A stretch of DNA of 64,000 bases. Origin: Polaribacter pectinis. GTDB taxonomy: Bacteria; Bacteroidota; Bacteroidia; Flavobacteriales; Flavobacteriaceae. The DNA lies in the NCBI RefSeq assembly GCF_014352875.1, contig NZ_CP060695.1, positions 62,001 to 126,000 on the forward strand, read 5' to 3'. Below are positions 52,484-60,600 of this stretch, piece by piece. The notes beneath the pieces were generated by a model, which saw nothing but the letters and a program-made list of their open reading frames with translations, did no database searches and was not told the DNA's origin. Both the position numbers and the translations under genes were made by a program. The stretch's first letter is position 1. Each line of letters starts with the position of its first letter.

Positions 52484-54211
52484 ATGAGCAAAATAATATC
52501 AGGATTTTCGAAGTTTACCAAAGAAGAAAAAATACAGTGGTTAACAGAGAATTACTTCAATAATCAACAAGAAACCATAAATGTCATTAAACAATATTGG
52601 AATGTTGATAATGATTTACAAGAACTTCATGACGATTTTATAGAAAACACAATCTCTAACTTTTATATGCCTTTTGGTGTTGCACCAAATTTTAATATAA
52701 ATGGTAGAACTTATGTAATTCCAATGGTGGTTGAAGAAAGTTCTGTAGTTGCAGCAGCTTCTTTGGTAGCAAAATATTGGAGTACAAGAGGTGGCTTTAA
52801 AACAACAGTTTTAGGAACTACAAAAATAGGGCAAGTCCATTTTATGTTTGCTGGCGATAAAAAAGAGTTAGAAAATTATTTCAGCTTAAATAAAACAGAA
52901 TTATTTGCAGCTACAGCTTCCATAACAAAAAACATGGAAAAACGTGGAGGAGGAATTTTAGATATAAAATTAGTAGACAAAACCGAAAAATTACCAAACT
53001 ATTACCAATTGCATGTAACTTTCGAAACGAAAGATTCTATGGGCGCAAACTTTATCAATTCTTGTTTAGAAGCAATTGCTAAAAAGTTTGAAAATGATGA
53101 TATAGAAATTGTAATGAGTATTCTTTCTAATTACGTTCCAGAATGTTTGGTAAGAGCAGAAGTAAGTTGTAAAATAGAAGATTTAGGTGGAGAAAATCCA
53201 CAGAAATTTGCAGAGAAATTCTACCAAGCAGTAAAAATAGCAGAAATAGAACCTTACAGAGCAGTTACTCACAATAAAGGGATTATGAACGGAATCGATG
53301 CAGTTGTTTTAGCAACAGGTAACGATTTTAGAGCAGTAGAAGCTGGTGCACATTCTTACGCAGCTCGTTCTGGGCAATATGCAAGTTTATCTCATTGTTC
53401 TATTGATGATGGTATTTTTAAATTTTGGATAGAAATTCCACTAGCTTTAGGAACTGTTGGTGGGTTAACTGCTTTGCATCCAATGGCAAAATTGTCATTA
53501 GAAATGTTGCAAAAACCATCAGCAAGAACTTTAATGCAAATTATGGCAGCAGCAGGTTTGGCACAAAATTTTGCAGCTTTAAGAGCTTTAACAACTAAAG
53601 GAATTCAGCATGGGCATATGAAAATGCACTTGCAAAATATTCTAAATCAGTTAGGCGCAACAGAAGCTGAAAAAAAAGAAATTACTACTTATTTTGATAA
53701 AAGAACAGTTTCTCATTCAGCAGTTGTAACTAAATTTAATGAGTTAAGAAAGCCAAAAATTAATTGGGTTTCTTTTTTAAATTGTGATGAAGTTCGCTCG
53801 AAATTATCAACTTTAAAAGCAGATGCAAAACCAGTTTTTGGAAAAATGAATGGTCAACAAATGATTGAACATTTAAGTTTTTTAATGAAAATTTCTAATG
53901 GAGAAGTTAATGCAGATTATTTTATTGAAGATGAAAAATCTGCAAGAAGGAAAGCATTTTTAAATACAGAAGGAGAGTTGCAAGTTGGTTTTAAAGCATC
54001 AATGTTGTCTGAAGAACCTTATGATGTGAAGTTTGCTACAATTCAAGAATCTATAGATGATCTAATTTTACAAACAGAAAATTTTAAAAATCATTTTAAA
54101 ACTGCAAAAATAGAAAATCATCCGTTTTTTGGTGAATTAGATTATGAATATTGGCAAAAATTTCATGTAAAACATTTTACACATCATTTTAAACAATTCA
54201 ACTTGTTATAA
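52484..54211 (+). CDS. mvaA: HMG-CoA reductase (class II) fused to a DinB-like domain
   Basis: 575 residues; the mevalonate-forming reductase, class II type. Residues 1-425 hold ENTISNFYMPFGVAPNFNIN (54-73), PMVVEESSVVAAASLVA (80-96; catalytic Glu), the Lys of HNKGIMNG (263-270; K265), LATGNDFRAVEAGAH (276-290; D281) and the His region KGIQHGHMKMH (372-382). From about 430 the protein continues 145 residues longer than class II enzymes: MNGQQMIEHLSFLMKISNGE and FHVKHFTHHFKQF carry spaced His/Glu of a DinB/DUF1569-like metal-binding bundle. Stop overlaps the GYDIA kinase start by one base. Confidence 0.93.
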   Translation: MSKIISGFSKFTKEEKIQWLTENYFNNQQETINVIKQYWNVDNDLQELHDDFIENTISNFYMPFGVAPNFNINGRTYVIPMVVEESSVVAAASLVAKYWSTRGGFKTTVLGTTKIGQVHFMFAGDKKELENYFSLNKTELFAATASITKNMEKRGGGILDIKLVDKTEKLPNYYQLHVTFETKDSMGANFINSCLEAIAKKFENDDIEIVMSILSNYVPECLVRAEVSCKIEDLGGENPQKFAEKFYQAVKIAEIEPYRAVTHNKGIMNGIDAVVLATGNDFRAVEAGAHSYAARSGQYASLSHCSIDDGIFKFWIEIPLALGTVGGLTALHPMAKLSLEMLQKPSARTLMQIMAAAGLAQNFAALRALTTKGIQHGHMKMHLQNILNQLGATEAEKKEITTYFDKRTVSHSAVVTKFNELRKPKINWVSFLNCDEVRSKLSTLKADAKPVFGKMNGQQMIEHLSFLMKISNGEVNADYFIEDEKSARRKAFLNTEGELQVGFKASMLSEEPYDVKFATIQESIDDLILQTENFKNHFKTAKIENHPFFGELDYEYWQKFHVKHFTHHFKQFNLL

Positions 54212-55137
54212 TGAACTTTTATTCCAACGGAAAACTTTTATTAACGGGAGAATACCTTGTTTTAGATGGCGCAAAATCTTTAGCAGTTCCAACAAAATTT
54301 GGGCAAGATTTAATTGTTGAAAAAATACTAGAGCAAGAGATTATTTGGGGTAGTTTTACAAGCGAAGGAGAATGTTGGTTTGAAGCAATTTTCGATTTAA
54401 AAAAACTACGTTTAATGTCAGCGACTTTTAATTCTGATAAAGAAGGAAATGCAGATATAATTGCAGAGACTTTATTGGATATTTTAAAAGAAGCAAAAAG
54501 AATGAATCCAGATTTTTTAGAAACAGAAAACGGATTTGTTGTAAAAACGGAATTGACTTTTCCTAGAGATTGGGGTTTAGGAAGCTCATCTACATTAATA
54601 AATTCTATTGCAAGTTGGGCAAAAGTAGATGCTTTTCAACTATTATGGAATTCTTTTAAAGGAAGTGGTTATGATATTGCTTGTGCGCAAAATAGCACAC
54701 CAATTTTTTATCAAATTGAAAATAAGAAACCTATAATTGAAAAAGTAGAATTCAACCCTAGTTTTAAAGAAAACTTGTTTTTTGTTCACTTAAATCAGAA
54801 GCAAGATTCTAAAGAAGGAATCGCAAAATTTAGAGAAAGTGGAGAAATTTTTCAGAAAGAAATAGAAAGAATTTCTGCTATTTCTGATGAATTTTTAACA
54901 GTAAAATCAATTATAGATTTTAATAAATTAATTGTTGAACACGAGCAAATTATCAGTTCAATAATTAAATTGAAACCAGTTAAAGAAAAATTATTTCCAG
55001 ATTATTTTGGAGAAATAAAAAGTTTAGGAGCTTGGGGTGGAGATTTTGTATTAGTTACAGGAAACTCAACAACGCCAACTTATTTTAAAAATAAAGGATT
55101 TGAAACAATTCTTTCGTATTCAGAAATGATTTTATGA
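54211..55137 (+). CDS. GYDIA-family GHMP kinase
   Basis: 308 residues. GHMP fold: N-terminal LLLTGEYLVLDGAKSLAVPT (9-28; substrate end), the phosphate loop WGLGSSSTLI (121-130), and the family signature GSGYDIACAQ (151-160), with the C-terminal LGAWGGDFVLVTG loop. Small-molecule kinase that phosphorylates an alcohol with ATP; exact substrate unassigned. It is translationally coupled to mvaA (TAATG), and phosphomevalonate kinase is the reaction missing between the nearby mevalonate kinase and MvaD, so that is my proposed role. Four-bp overlap with the next gene. Confidence 0.9.
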   Translation: MNFYSNGKLLLTGEYLVLDGAKSLAVPTKFGQDLIVEKILEQEIIWGSFTSEGECWFEAIFDLKKLRLMSATFNSDKEGNADIIAETLLDILKEAKRMNPDFLETENGFVVKTELTFPRDWGLGSSSTLINSIASWAKVDAFQLLWNSFKGSGYDIACAQNSTPIFYQIENKKPIIEKVEFNPSFKENLFFVHLNQKQDSKEGIAKFRESGEIFQKEIERISAISDEFLTVKSIIDFNKLIVEHEQIISSIIKLKPVKEKLFPDYFGEIKSLGAWGGDFVLVTGNSTTPTYFKNKGFETILSYSEMIL

Positions 55138-56345
55138 GTAAAGTAGTAATTATTGGAGGAGGAGCAGCAGGATATTTTACAGCAATAAATGCGAAAGAAA
55201 ATAATCCTGAATTAGACATTATAATTCTTGAAAAAGGGAAAGATGTTTTACAAAAAGTAAAAATTTCTGGAGGTGGAAGATGTAATGTAACGCATGCTTG
55301 TTTTGAACCAAAAGAATTGGTTAAATTTTATCCAAGAGGAGAAAAAGAGTTATTGGGGCCTTTTCATCAATTTATGACGGGAGATACTTTTGAATGGTTT
55401 GATGATAGAGGAGTTCCTTTAAAAATAGAAGACGATAATCGTGTTTTTCCAGAAGCAAATACAAGCCAAGCAATTATAGATTGTTTTCAAAAAGCTGTTG
55501 ATAAGTTGAATATTAAAGTGTTAACAAACTGTGGTGTAAATTCAGTTTATCAACAAGAAAATAAATGGATTGTTAACACAAAAGAACAAGTTTTTGAAGC
55601 AGATAAAGTAGTAATTGCTGCTGGAAGTTCTAAAAAAGTATGGGAATTGTGTAAAACATTAGATCATACAATTATTGAGCCTGTTCCATCTTTATTTACA
55701 TTTAATATAAATGACAAAAGGTTGGTAGATTTATTAGGAACTTCAGTTCCAGAAGCAACAGTAAGCATTGTTGGTACAAAACTAGAAGCTTCAGGCCCTT
55801 TGTTAATTACACATTGGGGAATGAGTGGACCAGCAGTTTTAAAACTCTCTGCCTTTGGAGCAAGAATTTTAGCTGATAAAAATTATCAATATAATGTTGA
55901 GGTAAATTGGTTGTCTAGACCAACAGATAAAGTGTTAAATGTTTTATTAAATTTAAAAAAGAAAGAACCACGCAAAACTGTGATTTTAAAATCTCCTTTT
56001 TCAGAAATCTCAAAAAGATTATGGGAACGTTTTGTCTTGTTTTCCGATATTTCTAAATCTCAAAATTGGGCAGATTTAAATAATTCTCAATTAGAAAAAT
56101 TAGCAAACCAATTAACAAAAGGGGTTTACAATGCAAATGGTAGAACTACTTTTAAAGATGAATTTGTAACTGCAGGTGGTGTAGATTTAAAAGAAATTAA
56201 TTTTAAACGTTTCGAAAGTAAAAAATACAACAACCTATTTTTTGTAGGTGAAGTTTTAAATATTGACGCAGTTACTGGAGGTTTTAATTTCCAAAATGCG
56301 TGGACTGGAGGTTTTATTTGTGCAAAAGCTTTAGCAGAAAATTAA
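55134..56345 (+). CDS. FAD-dependent oxidoreductase, HI0933/YhiN type
   Basis: 403 residues. FAD-binding VVIIGGGAAGYFTAINAKEN (3-22), KISGGGRCNVTHACFEP (about 43-59; the HI0933 signature), DKVVIAAGSSKKVWEL, THWGMSGPAVLKLSAFGAR, FVTAGGVDLKEINFKRFESKK and the terminal FVGEVLNIDAVTGGFNFQNAWTGGFICAKAL. The family is conserved but its reaction is uncertain. The 4-bp overlap with the GYDIA kinase gene suggests translational coupling; a functional link to isoprenoids is unproven. Confidence 0.93.
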   Translation: MSKVVIIGGGAAGYFTAINAKENNPELDIIILEKGKDVLQKVKISGGGRCNVTHACFEPKELVKFYPRGEKELLGPFHQFMTGDTFEWFDDRGVPLKIEDDNRVFPEANTSQAIIDCFQKAVDKLNIKVLTNCGVNSVYQQENKWIVNTKEQVFEADKVVIAAGSSKKVWELCKTLDHTIIEPVPSLFTFNINDKRLVDLLGTSVPEATVSIVGTKLEASGPLLITHWGMSGPAVLKLSAFGARILADKNYQYNVEVNWLSRPTDKVLNVLLNLKKKEPRKTVILKSPFSEISKRLWERFVLFSDISKSQNWADLNNSQLEKLANQLTKGVYNANGRTTFKDEFVTAGGVDLKEINFKRFESKKYNNLFFVGEVLNIDAVTGGFNFQNAWTGGFICAKALAEN

Positions 56346-56352
56346 AAATATT

Positions 56353-56907
56353 ATGGCAAGAACAGAATCTAATGAATTTAAAAATGGAAAAACAGCTCCA
56401 GATTTTAAATTAATAAATACAGTTGACAATAAGTTTTATTCTCTAAATGATTTAAAAGGGAAGAAAGGAACCGTAATTATGTTTATTTGTAATCACTGTC
56501 CGTTTGTAATTCATGTAAATAATGAGCTGGTTAAAATAGCCAATGAATACCAGCAAAAAGGTGTTAATTTTATAGCAATTAGTTCTAATGATGTTGACAA
56601 TTTTCCGCAAGATTCACCCGAATTAATGAAGGAATTAGCAATAAAAGAAAACTATCCTTTTCCGTATTTATTTGATGAAACACAAGATGTTGCAAAAGCT
56701 TATGATGCAGCTTGTACACCAGATTTTTATGCTTTTGATACGGATTTAAAAGCCATCTATCACGGACAATTAGATAATTCTAGACCTGGAAACGGAAAAC
56801 CAGTTACTGGAAATGATTTACGAACATCTTTAAATAATTTACTAGAAAATAAACCTGCTTTAGAAAACCAAAAACCAAGTATGGGTTGTGGTATAAAGTG
56901 GAAATAA
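56353..56907 (+). CDS. Thioredoxin-family peroxiredoxin-like protein
   Basis: 184 residues. AhpC/TSA-redoxin fold: NGKTAPDFKLINTVDNKFYS, VIMFICNHCPFVIHVNNELV (CNHC, about 46-49, a CxxC in the place of WCGPC), FIAISSNDVDNFPQDSPELM and YLFDETQDVAKAYDAACTPDFY (cis-Pro). No signal peptide. Belongs to the group of uncharacterised proteins with C-N-H-C-P. The final GCGIKWK supplies one more Cys. Seven bp after the flavoprotein gene, so redox partnership is possible. Confidence 0.9.
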   Translation: MARTESNEFKNGKTAPDFKLINTVDNKFYSLNDLKGKKGTVIMFICNHCPFVIHVNNELVKIANEYQQKGVNFIAISSNDVDNFPQDSPELMKELAIKENYPFPYLFDETQDVAKAYDAACTPDFYAFDTDLKAIYHGQLDNSRPGNGKPVTGNDLRTSLNNLLENKPALENQKPSMGCGIKWK

Positions 56908-56928
56908 TTTTGTTAATTGTTTAATATA

Positions 56929-57312
56929 TTAAACATCGTCATTTATTTCAATCCAATATCCATTTGGGTCTTGAAAGTAAATTTGTTTTATTCCATCTTT
57001 TCTTATGTAGTCTTTGTTTATTGTGCCAAGCCAATCAGAATAATCAATTTTTAAATCTTTTAGATAATTTACAAATGAATCCAAATCTGCAGTTGATAAA
57101 GCAAAATGAACAGCTTTATTTGTTTTTATTTCAGAATCTGGACGAGGAATTAAGTGAAGTTGTAAACTATCGTTTAAAGACAACCATCTAGTTTTTGATT
57201 CAGAAGCAGTATTTTTAATCTCTTTTAGTTGAAGTACTTTTTGATAAAAAGCAACAGATTTATCTACATTTTTAACTGAAAGTGCTATATGATTGAATGT
57301 GAAAGTGTGCAT
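56929..57312 (-). CDS. VOC-family (glyoxalase-like) protein
   Basis: 127 residues. Two paired beta-alpha-beta-beta-beta modules: FNHIALSVKNVDKSVAFYQK and VHFALSTADLDSFVNYLKDL, with the metal-site-type residues (His near the N-terminus, His in LQLHLIPR, and the C-terminal Glu in YWIEIND). FQDPNGYWIEI is the glyoxalase/dioxygenase ending. Substrate unknown. Confidence 0.9.
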   Translation of the reverse strand: MHTFTFNHIALSVKNVDKSVAFYQKVLQLKEIKNTASESKTRWLSLNDSLQLHLIPRPDSEIKTNKAVHFALSTADLDSFVNYLKDLKIDYSDWLGTINKDYIRKDGIKQIYFQDPNGYWIEINDDV

Positions 57313-57345
57313 TGAATAAAGGTTTCATTTTAGAAATATATAGAA

Positions 57346-57579
57346 TTATGCAATTTCCCCACGATGAGGTTTTAAAGCATCTCTAAAGGTTTTCATATCA
57401 TTTTCATTTACAGTTATAAAAGCAGAAAAAAGCATAGGATTTTTCTCTTGAATATCAATTTCTATAAATTCAAGGTTTTCTATAGTTGTAAATTCTTTTA
57501 AATGAATAGTATGGTGTTTTGCAGTTTCTTTGGCATCTGGACCTCTAAAATCCCACAATAATTTTATTTTTCTAGACAT
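57346..57579 (-). CDS. Small conserved protein (unknown function)
   Basis: 77 residues. KIKLLWDFRGPDAKETAKHH, HLKEFTTIENLEFIEIDIQE and MLFSAFITVNENDMKTFRDA read as a compact alpha/beta protein, with three nearby His (AKHHTIH). I recognise similar short flavobacterial proteins but no named domain. It starts 33 bp from the VOC gene and 9 bp from the thiamine pyrophosphokinase gene. Confidence 0.6.
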   Translation of the reverse strand: MSRKIKLLWDFRGPDAKETAKHHTIHLKEFTTIENLEFIEIDIQEKNPMLFSAFITVNENDMKTFRDALKPHRGEIA

Positions 57580-57588
57580 TTTTTTGTT

Positions 57589-58194
57589 TTATTGATTGAC
57601 GAAAATAAACAATTCTCCAACTTCAAAAGTAATAGATATTAGGTTATTAATAGCTTTGTTTCTTGTACCAATTCTTTCCCCAAAAATTAAATCTTCATTA
57701 TTTAAAGAATATTGTAACCCTTTTGTGTTGATATTTGTTGCTTTCGGAAATGGAATTAAAGAAATAATATTGTTTTTACAGTTTGGTATTTGAGTTGATT
57801 TGTCAGCCAAAAAATAATAACTATGATTATCAAAAAAAGTAAGGTTTAATTTTTCTTTCCATTGAATTGCGGTGTGTAAATTTCCTAAAAAATGATCTTG
57901 TTCTTTTCCACTTGCACCAAAAACATCAATGGTTTTAAAGCCTTTATCAAACAAGATTTGTAAAATTTTATCAAAATCTGTATAATCTTGATTTGGAGTT
58001 TTTATTATTTCAATAGTATTGGGTATTTCATTTAGAGAATCGAAATCGCCACTAATAAAATTAGGTTTTATATTATTTTCTTTTAAATATTGATAAGCAC
58101 CATCTGTTGCACAAATGATATCATAATTAGAAAGGTCTGGTGTTTTTATGGGAGCTTCACCATTTAATAATAAAAAAACTTTTTTGTTTTTCAT
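57589..58194 (-). CDS. thiN: Thiamine diphosphokinase
   Basis: 201 residues. Transfers pyrophosphate from ATP to thiamine. CATDGAYQYLKENNIKPNFI (substrate side), SGDFDSLNEIPNTIEII, QDYTDFDKILQILFDKG (Asp-rich Mg2+ site), and DVFGASGKEQDHFLGNLHTA are the TPK signatures; the C-terminal all-beta domain binds thiamine. Start at the ATG at 58194: an in-frame ATG at 58212 lies inside a terminator stem, so it is less likely. Confidence 0.93.
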   Translation of the reverse strand: MKNKKVFLLLNGEAPIKTPDLSNYDIICATDGAYQYLKENNIKPNFISGDFDSLNEIPNTIEIIKTPNQDYTDFDKILQILFDKGFKTIDVFGASGKEQDHFLGNLHTAIQWKEKLNLTFFDNHSYYFLADKSTQIPNCKNNIISLIPFPKATNINTKGLQYSLNNEDLIFGERIGTRNKAINNLISITFEVGELFIFVNQ

Positions 58195-58200
58195 AGTTAC

Positions 58201-58242
58201 AAAAATACCCATTTCAAAAATAATGAAATGGGTATTTTTAAT
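58201..58242 (-). terminator. Terminator of the TolQ/ExbB-like gene
   Basis: AAAAATACCCATTTCA and the matching right arm TGAAATGGGTATTTTT form a stem of about 15 bp with flanking A and T tracts. It lies directly between the TolQ/ExbB-like stop (58259) and the thiN start. Confidence 0.85.
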
Positions 58243-58258
58243 AGTAATTAATTTAAAA

Positions 58259-58597
58259 CTATTCCTTTTTCATCCAAGTAATAACAATAACTCCTAATCG
58301 ACCTATAAGAAATATAAAAGTTCCTAAAGTAGGAGGTAAGATTCCTCTTTTTATTCCGCCAGCTAAAATACCTGGAGCAATTTCAGAAGTATCAGAAATC
58401 ATATCCAATGCATTAATTAAGCCCAAAATAAAACCAAAAAAACCAAAAACTAAAGCAAATAAACTTACAGCTTTAATAAGTTCTAGGTTTTTTGAAGTGT
58501 TGTTTTTAAGTCCTTTAGCTACTAAAAAAATAGTAACAATTAGTAAAATTAGCAATGAAACCATAAATAATGGTCCGCCTTCGTTAATTAAGTTCAT
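58259..58597 (-). CDS. Short MotA/TolQ/ExbB-like membrane protein
   Basis: 112 residues with three helices (about 10-27, 42-60 and 90-108). GGPLFMVSLLILLIVTIFL, FGFFGFILGLINALDMIS and the Gly-Ala-Ile-rich AGGIKRGILPPTLGTFIFLI recall the proton-channel family core. Only about half the length of ExbB and without its ExbD-type partner nearby. No force-transducing role can be claimed; a separate regulator-like function is possible. Confidence 0.65.
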   Translation of the reverse strand: MNLINEGGPLFMVSLLILLIVTIFLVAKGLKNNTSKNLELIKAVSLFALVFGFFGFILGLINALDMISDTSEIAPGILAGGIKRGILPPTLGTFIFLIGRLGVIVITWMKKE

Positions 58598-58801
58598 AAT
58601 ATTAGTTTTTAAATTCGTTTCAAATATATTTTTAATTTAAGTTATTTAATTTTAATTGCGATGAATAACCAGTATGTTTTTGTTTTCTACAAAAGGACGT
58701 TTGTTTTTATTAAAAAGAAGCATTTTTTGCTTTTTCGAGATTAAAATCTGTATTTCATCTCTATTTCTTAATAAAACAACTTGTTTTTTTTATTTTGCAA
58801 C

Positions 58802-59854
58802 ATGCAAAAAAACATATTTTTTTCTGTTAGAAAAGTTGGACTTCATTTCCTTTTTTGGTTTTTGATATGGTTTTTCTTTTATGTTTTTTTTAGCGTTGGT
58901 ACTTCTAATAAAGAATTTTTATTTTGGTTTTCTACCATTCTCAGTGTTATTTCAATAGTTGCTTCGTATGTTTTTGTGTATGATTTAATTCCAAATTATC
59001 TATTAGAAAAAAAACACAAGCAGTTTGCATTGTATTCTTTTTATGCATCAGTTTTTGTAACCACAGCAGTTTTAATGACTATGGCTTTTGGATTCGTGTT
59101 TTTCTTTAATTTAGAATTTCAGCAAATGCCAATGTTAACAAAAAGCGCATCTGTAATTTTAGTCTGTGTTTTGTTAATAGTTGCCTTGGCAAGTAGTTTA
59201 AAAATTTTAAAACACAATTATAAATCACTGGAAGAAAAAAAACATTTAGAAACAAGATTTTTACAAACACAATTGCAATTAAAAGAACAAGAATTAAAGT
59301 TTTTGAAGATGCAGATTCACCCACATTTTTTGTTTAATTCTTTAAATACAATTTATGGTTTTGCAATAAAAAAAGCAGATGAAACTCCAGATATGATCTT
59401 AAAACTTTCTAATTTATTAGATTATATTTTATATCAAGTAGATAAACCAACTGTTGTTTTAGATGAAGAAATAAATCATTTAGAAGATTATATTTCTTTG
59501 GAAAAAATGCGTTTTCATGACACGTTAGAAGTCAATTTTAAAAAAGAAAATACAAATAAATTATTGCAAATTCCACCAATGTTATTAATTCCGTTTTTAG
59601 AAAATAGTTTTAAACATGGTGCAATTGTACAAGAAGTTTTAAAAGTAGATATCAATTTAAAAACTGATGATAATTCGCTGTTTTTTAAAGTTGAAAACAC
59701 GTCAAAAGAAACAGCAAAATCAATATCTGGTATCGGGTTAGAGAACATAAAAAAGCGATTAGAAATGTTGTTTCCTAATAAATATCAATTAGAAATACTT
59801 GAAGAAAAATCTATATTTAGAGTAACTTTAAGAATCGATTTAAAAAAGAAATGA
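58802..59854 (+). CDS. LytS-type sensor histidine kinase
   Basis: 350 residues. Four N-terminal membrane helices (about 12-35, 45-64, 78-103, 115-135), then a coiled linker (SLEEKKHLETRFLQTQLQLK) and the His_kinase domain: MQIHPHFLFNSLNTIYGFA (phosphoacceptor His, about 175), LLIPFLENSFKHGA (N box) and ISGIGLENIKKRLEMLF (G box). No sensor domain outside the membrane, so the signal is at or within it. The ATG at 58802 opens the first helix. Overlaps the response-regulator gene by 4 bp. Confidence 0.94.
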   Translation: MQKNIFFSVRKVGLHFLFWFLIWFFFYVFFSVGTSNKEFLFWFSTILSVISIVASYVFVYDLIPNYLLEKKHKQFALYSFYASVFVTTAVLMTMAFGFVFFFNLEFQQMPMLTKSASVILVCVLLIVALASSLKILKHNYKSLEEKKHLETRFLQTQLQLKEQELKFLKMQIHPHFLFNSLNTIYGFAIKKADETPDMILKLSNLLDYILYQVDKPTVVLDEEINHLEDYISLEKMRFHDTLEVNFKKENTNKLLQIPPMLLIPFLENSFKHGAIVQEVLKVDINLKTDDNSLFFKVENTSKETAKSISGIGLENIKKRLEMLFPNKYQLEILEEKSIFRVTLRIDLKKK

Positions 59855-60564
59855 GTAAAATAAATTGTGTTATTGTTGATGACGAGCCAGTTGCAAGAGA
59901 AATAATTACTTCTTTTGTAGACAAAGTTCCTAATTTAAACTTAATTAAAAGCTGTAAAAATGCCATGGAAGCTTTTGAAATCATGAATCATCAAAAAATT
60001 GATTTGTTTTTTCTAGATATTAATATGCCAGATATTTCTGGTTTGTCTTTGGCAAAATCCATCAACAAAAATTCTAAAATTATTTTTACAACAGCTTACA
60101 GAGAATATGCTGTAGATGGTTTCGATCTACAGGCGGTAGATTATTTGTTAAAACCAATTTCTTTTGACCGTTTTCTACAAGCAATTAATAAGTTTTTTGA
60201 GACCAAAATAAGTGCTGAAGATTCAGTTAAAAGTAAAGAAGATACAACTGAAAATGATGCTGTTTTTGTGCGTTCAGACCGTAAAATGGTAAAGATTATT
60301 TTTGACGAAATTCTTTATATAGAAAGTCTTTCCGATTATATTAAAATTCATTTAGTAGATAAAATTATAGTTACAAGAGAAACAATTAGTAACATAGAAA
60401 CCAAGTTGCCAAAACGCACTTTTTTAAGAATTCATAGATCTTATATTATCAATTTTAATAAAATAGAATCTTACACAAATGAGTTTGTGGAAATAGCAAA
60501 AAATGCAATTCCTATTAGTAGAACTTATAAAGAAAATGTACTTAAAAAGTTAGAAGAAAATTAG
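59851..60564 (+). CDS. LytTR-type response regulator
   Basis: 237 residues. Receiver domain (1-120): INCVIVDDEPVAREIITSFV with Asp9/Asp10, phospho-Asp in LFFLDINMPDISGLSLAK (about 54), the Thr in IIFTTAYREYAVDGFDLQAV and Lys in DYLLKPISFDRF. The C-terminal LytTR DNA-binding domain (about 140-237): VFVRSDRKMVKIIFDEILYI, YIKIHLVDKIIVTRETISNI, FLRIHRSYIINF and NAIPISRTYKENVLKKLE. Paired with the histidine kinase by a 4-bp overlap; target genes unknown. Confidence 0.95.
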   Translation: MSKINCVIVDDEPVAREIITSFVDKVPNLNLIKSCKNAMEAFEIMNHQKIDLFFLDINMPDISGLSLAKSINKNSKIIFTTAYREYAVDGFDLQAVDYLLKPISFDRFLQAINKFFETKISAEDSVKSKEDTTENDAVFVRSDRKMVKIIFDEILYIESLSDYIKIHLVDKIIVTRETISNIETKLPKRTFLRIHRSYIINFNKIESYTNEFVEIAKNAIPISRTYKENVLKKLEEN

Positions 60565-60576
60565 GCTAAATAGTTT

Positions 60577-60584
60577 TATCTTTG
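60577..60584 (+). promoter_or_regulatory. Candidate -7 box of mvaD
   Basis: TATCTTTG is a full match to TAnnTTTG, 16 bp before the TTG start at 60601, so the leader would be very short (about 10 nt). Confidence 0.4.
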
Positions 60585-60600
60585 TTGAAAATTCTAAAAT

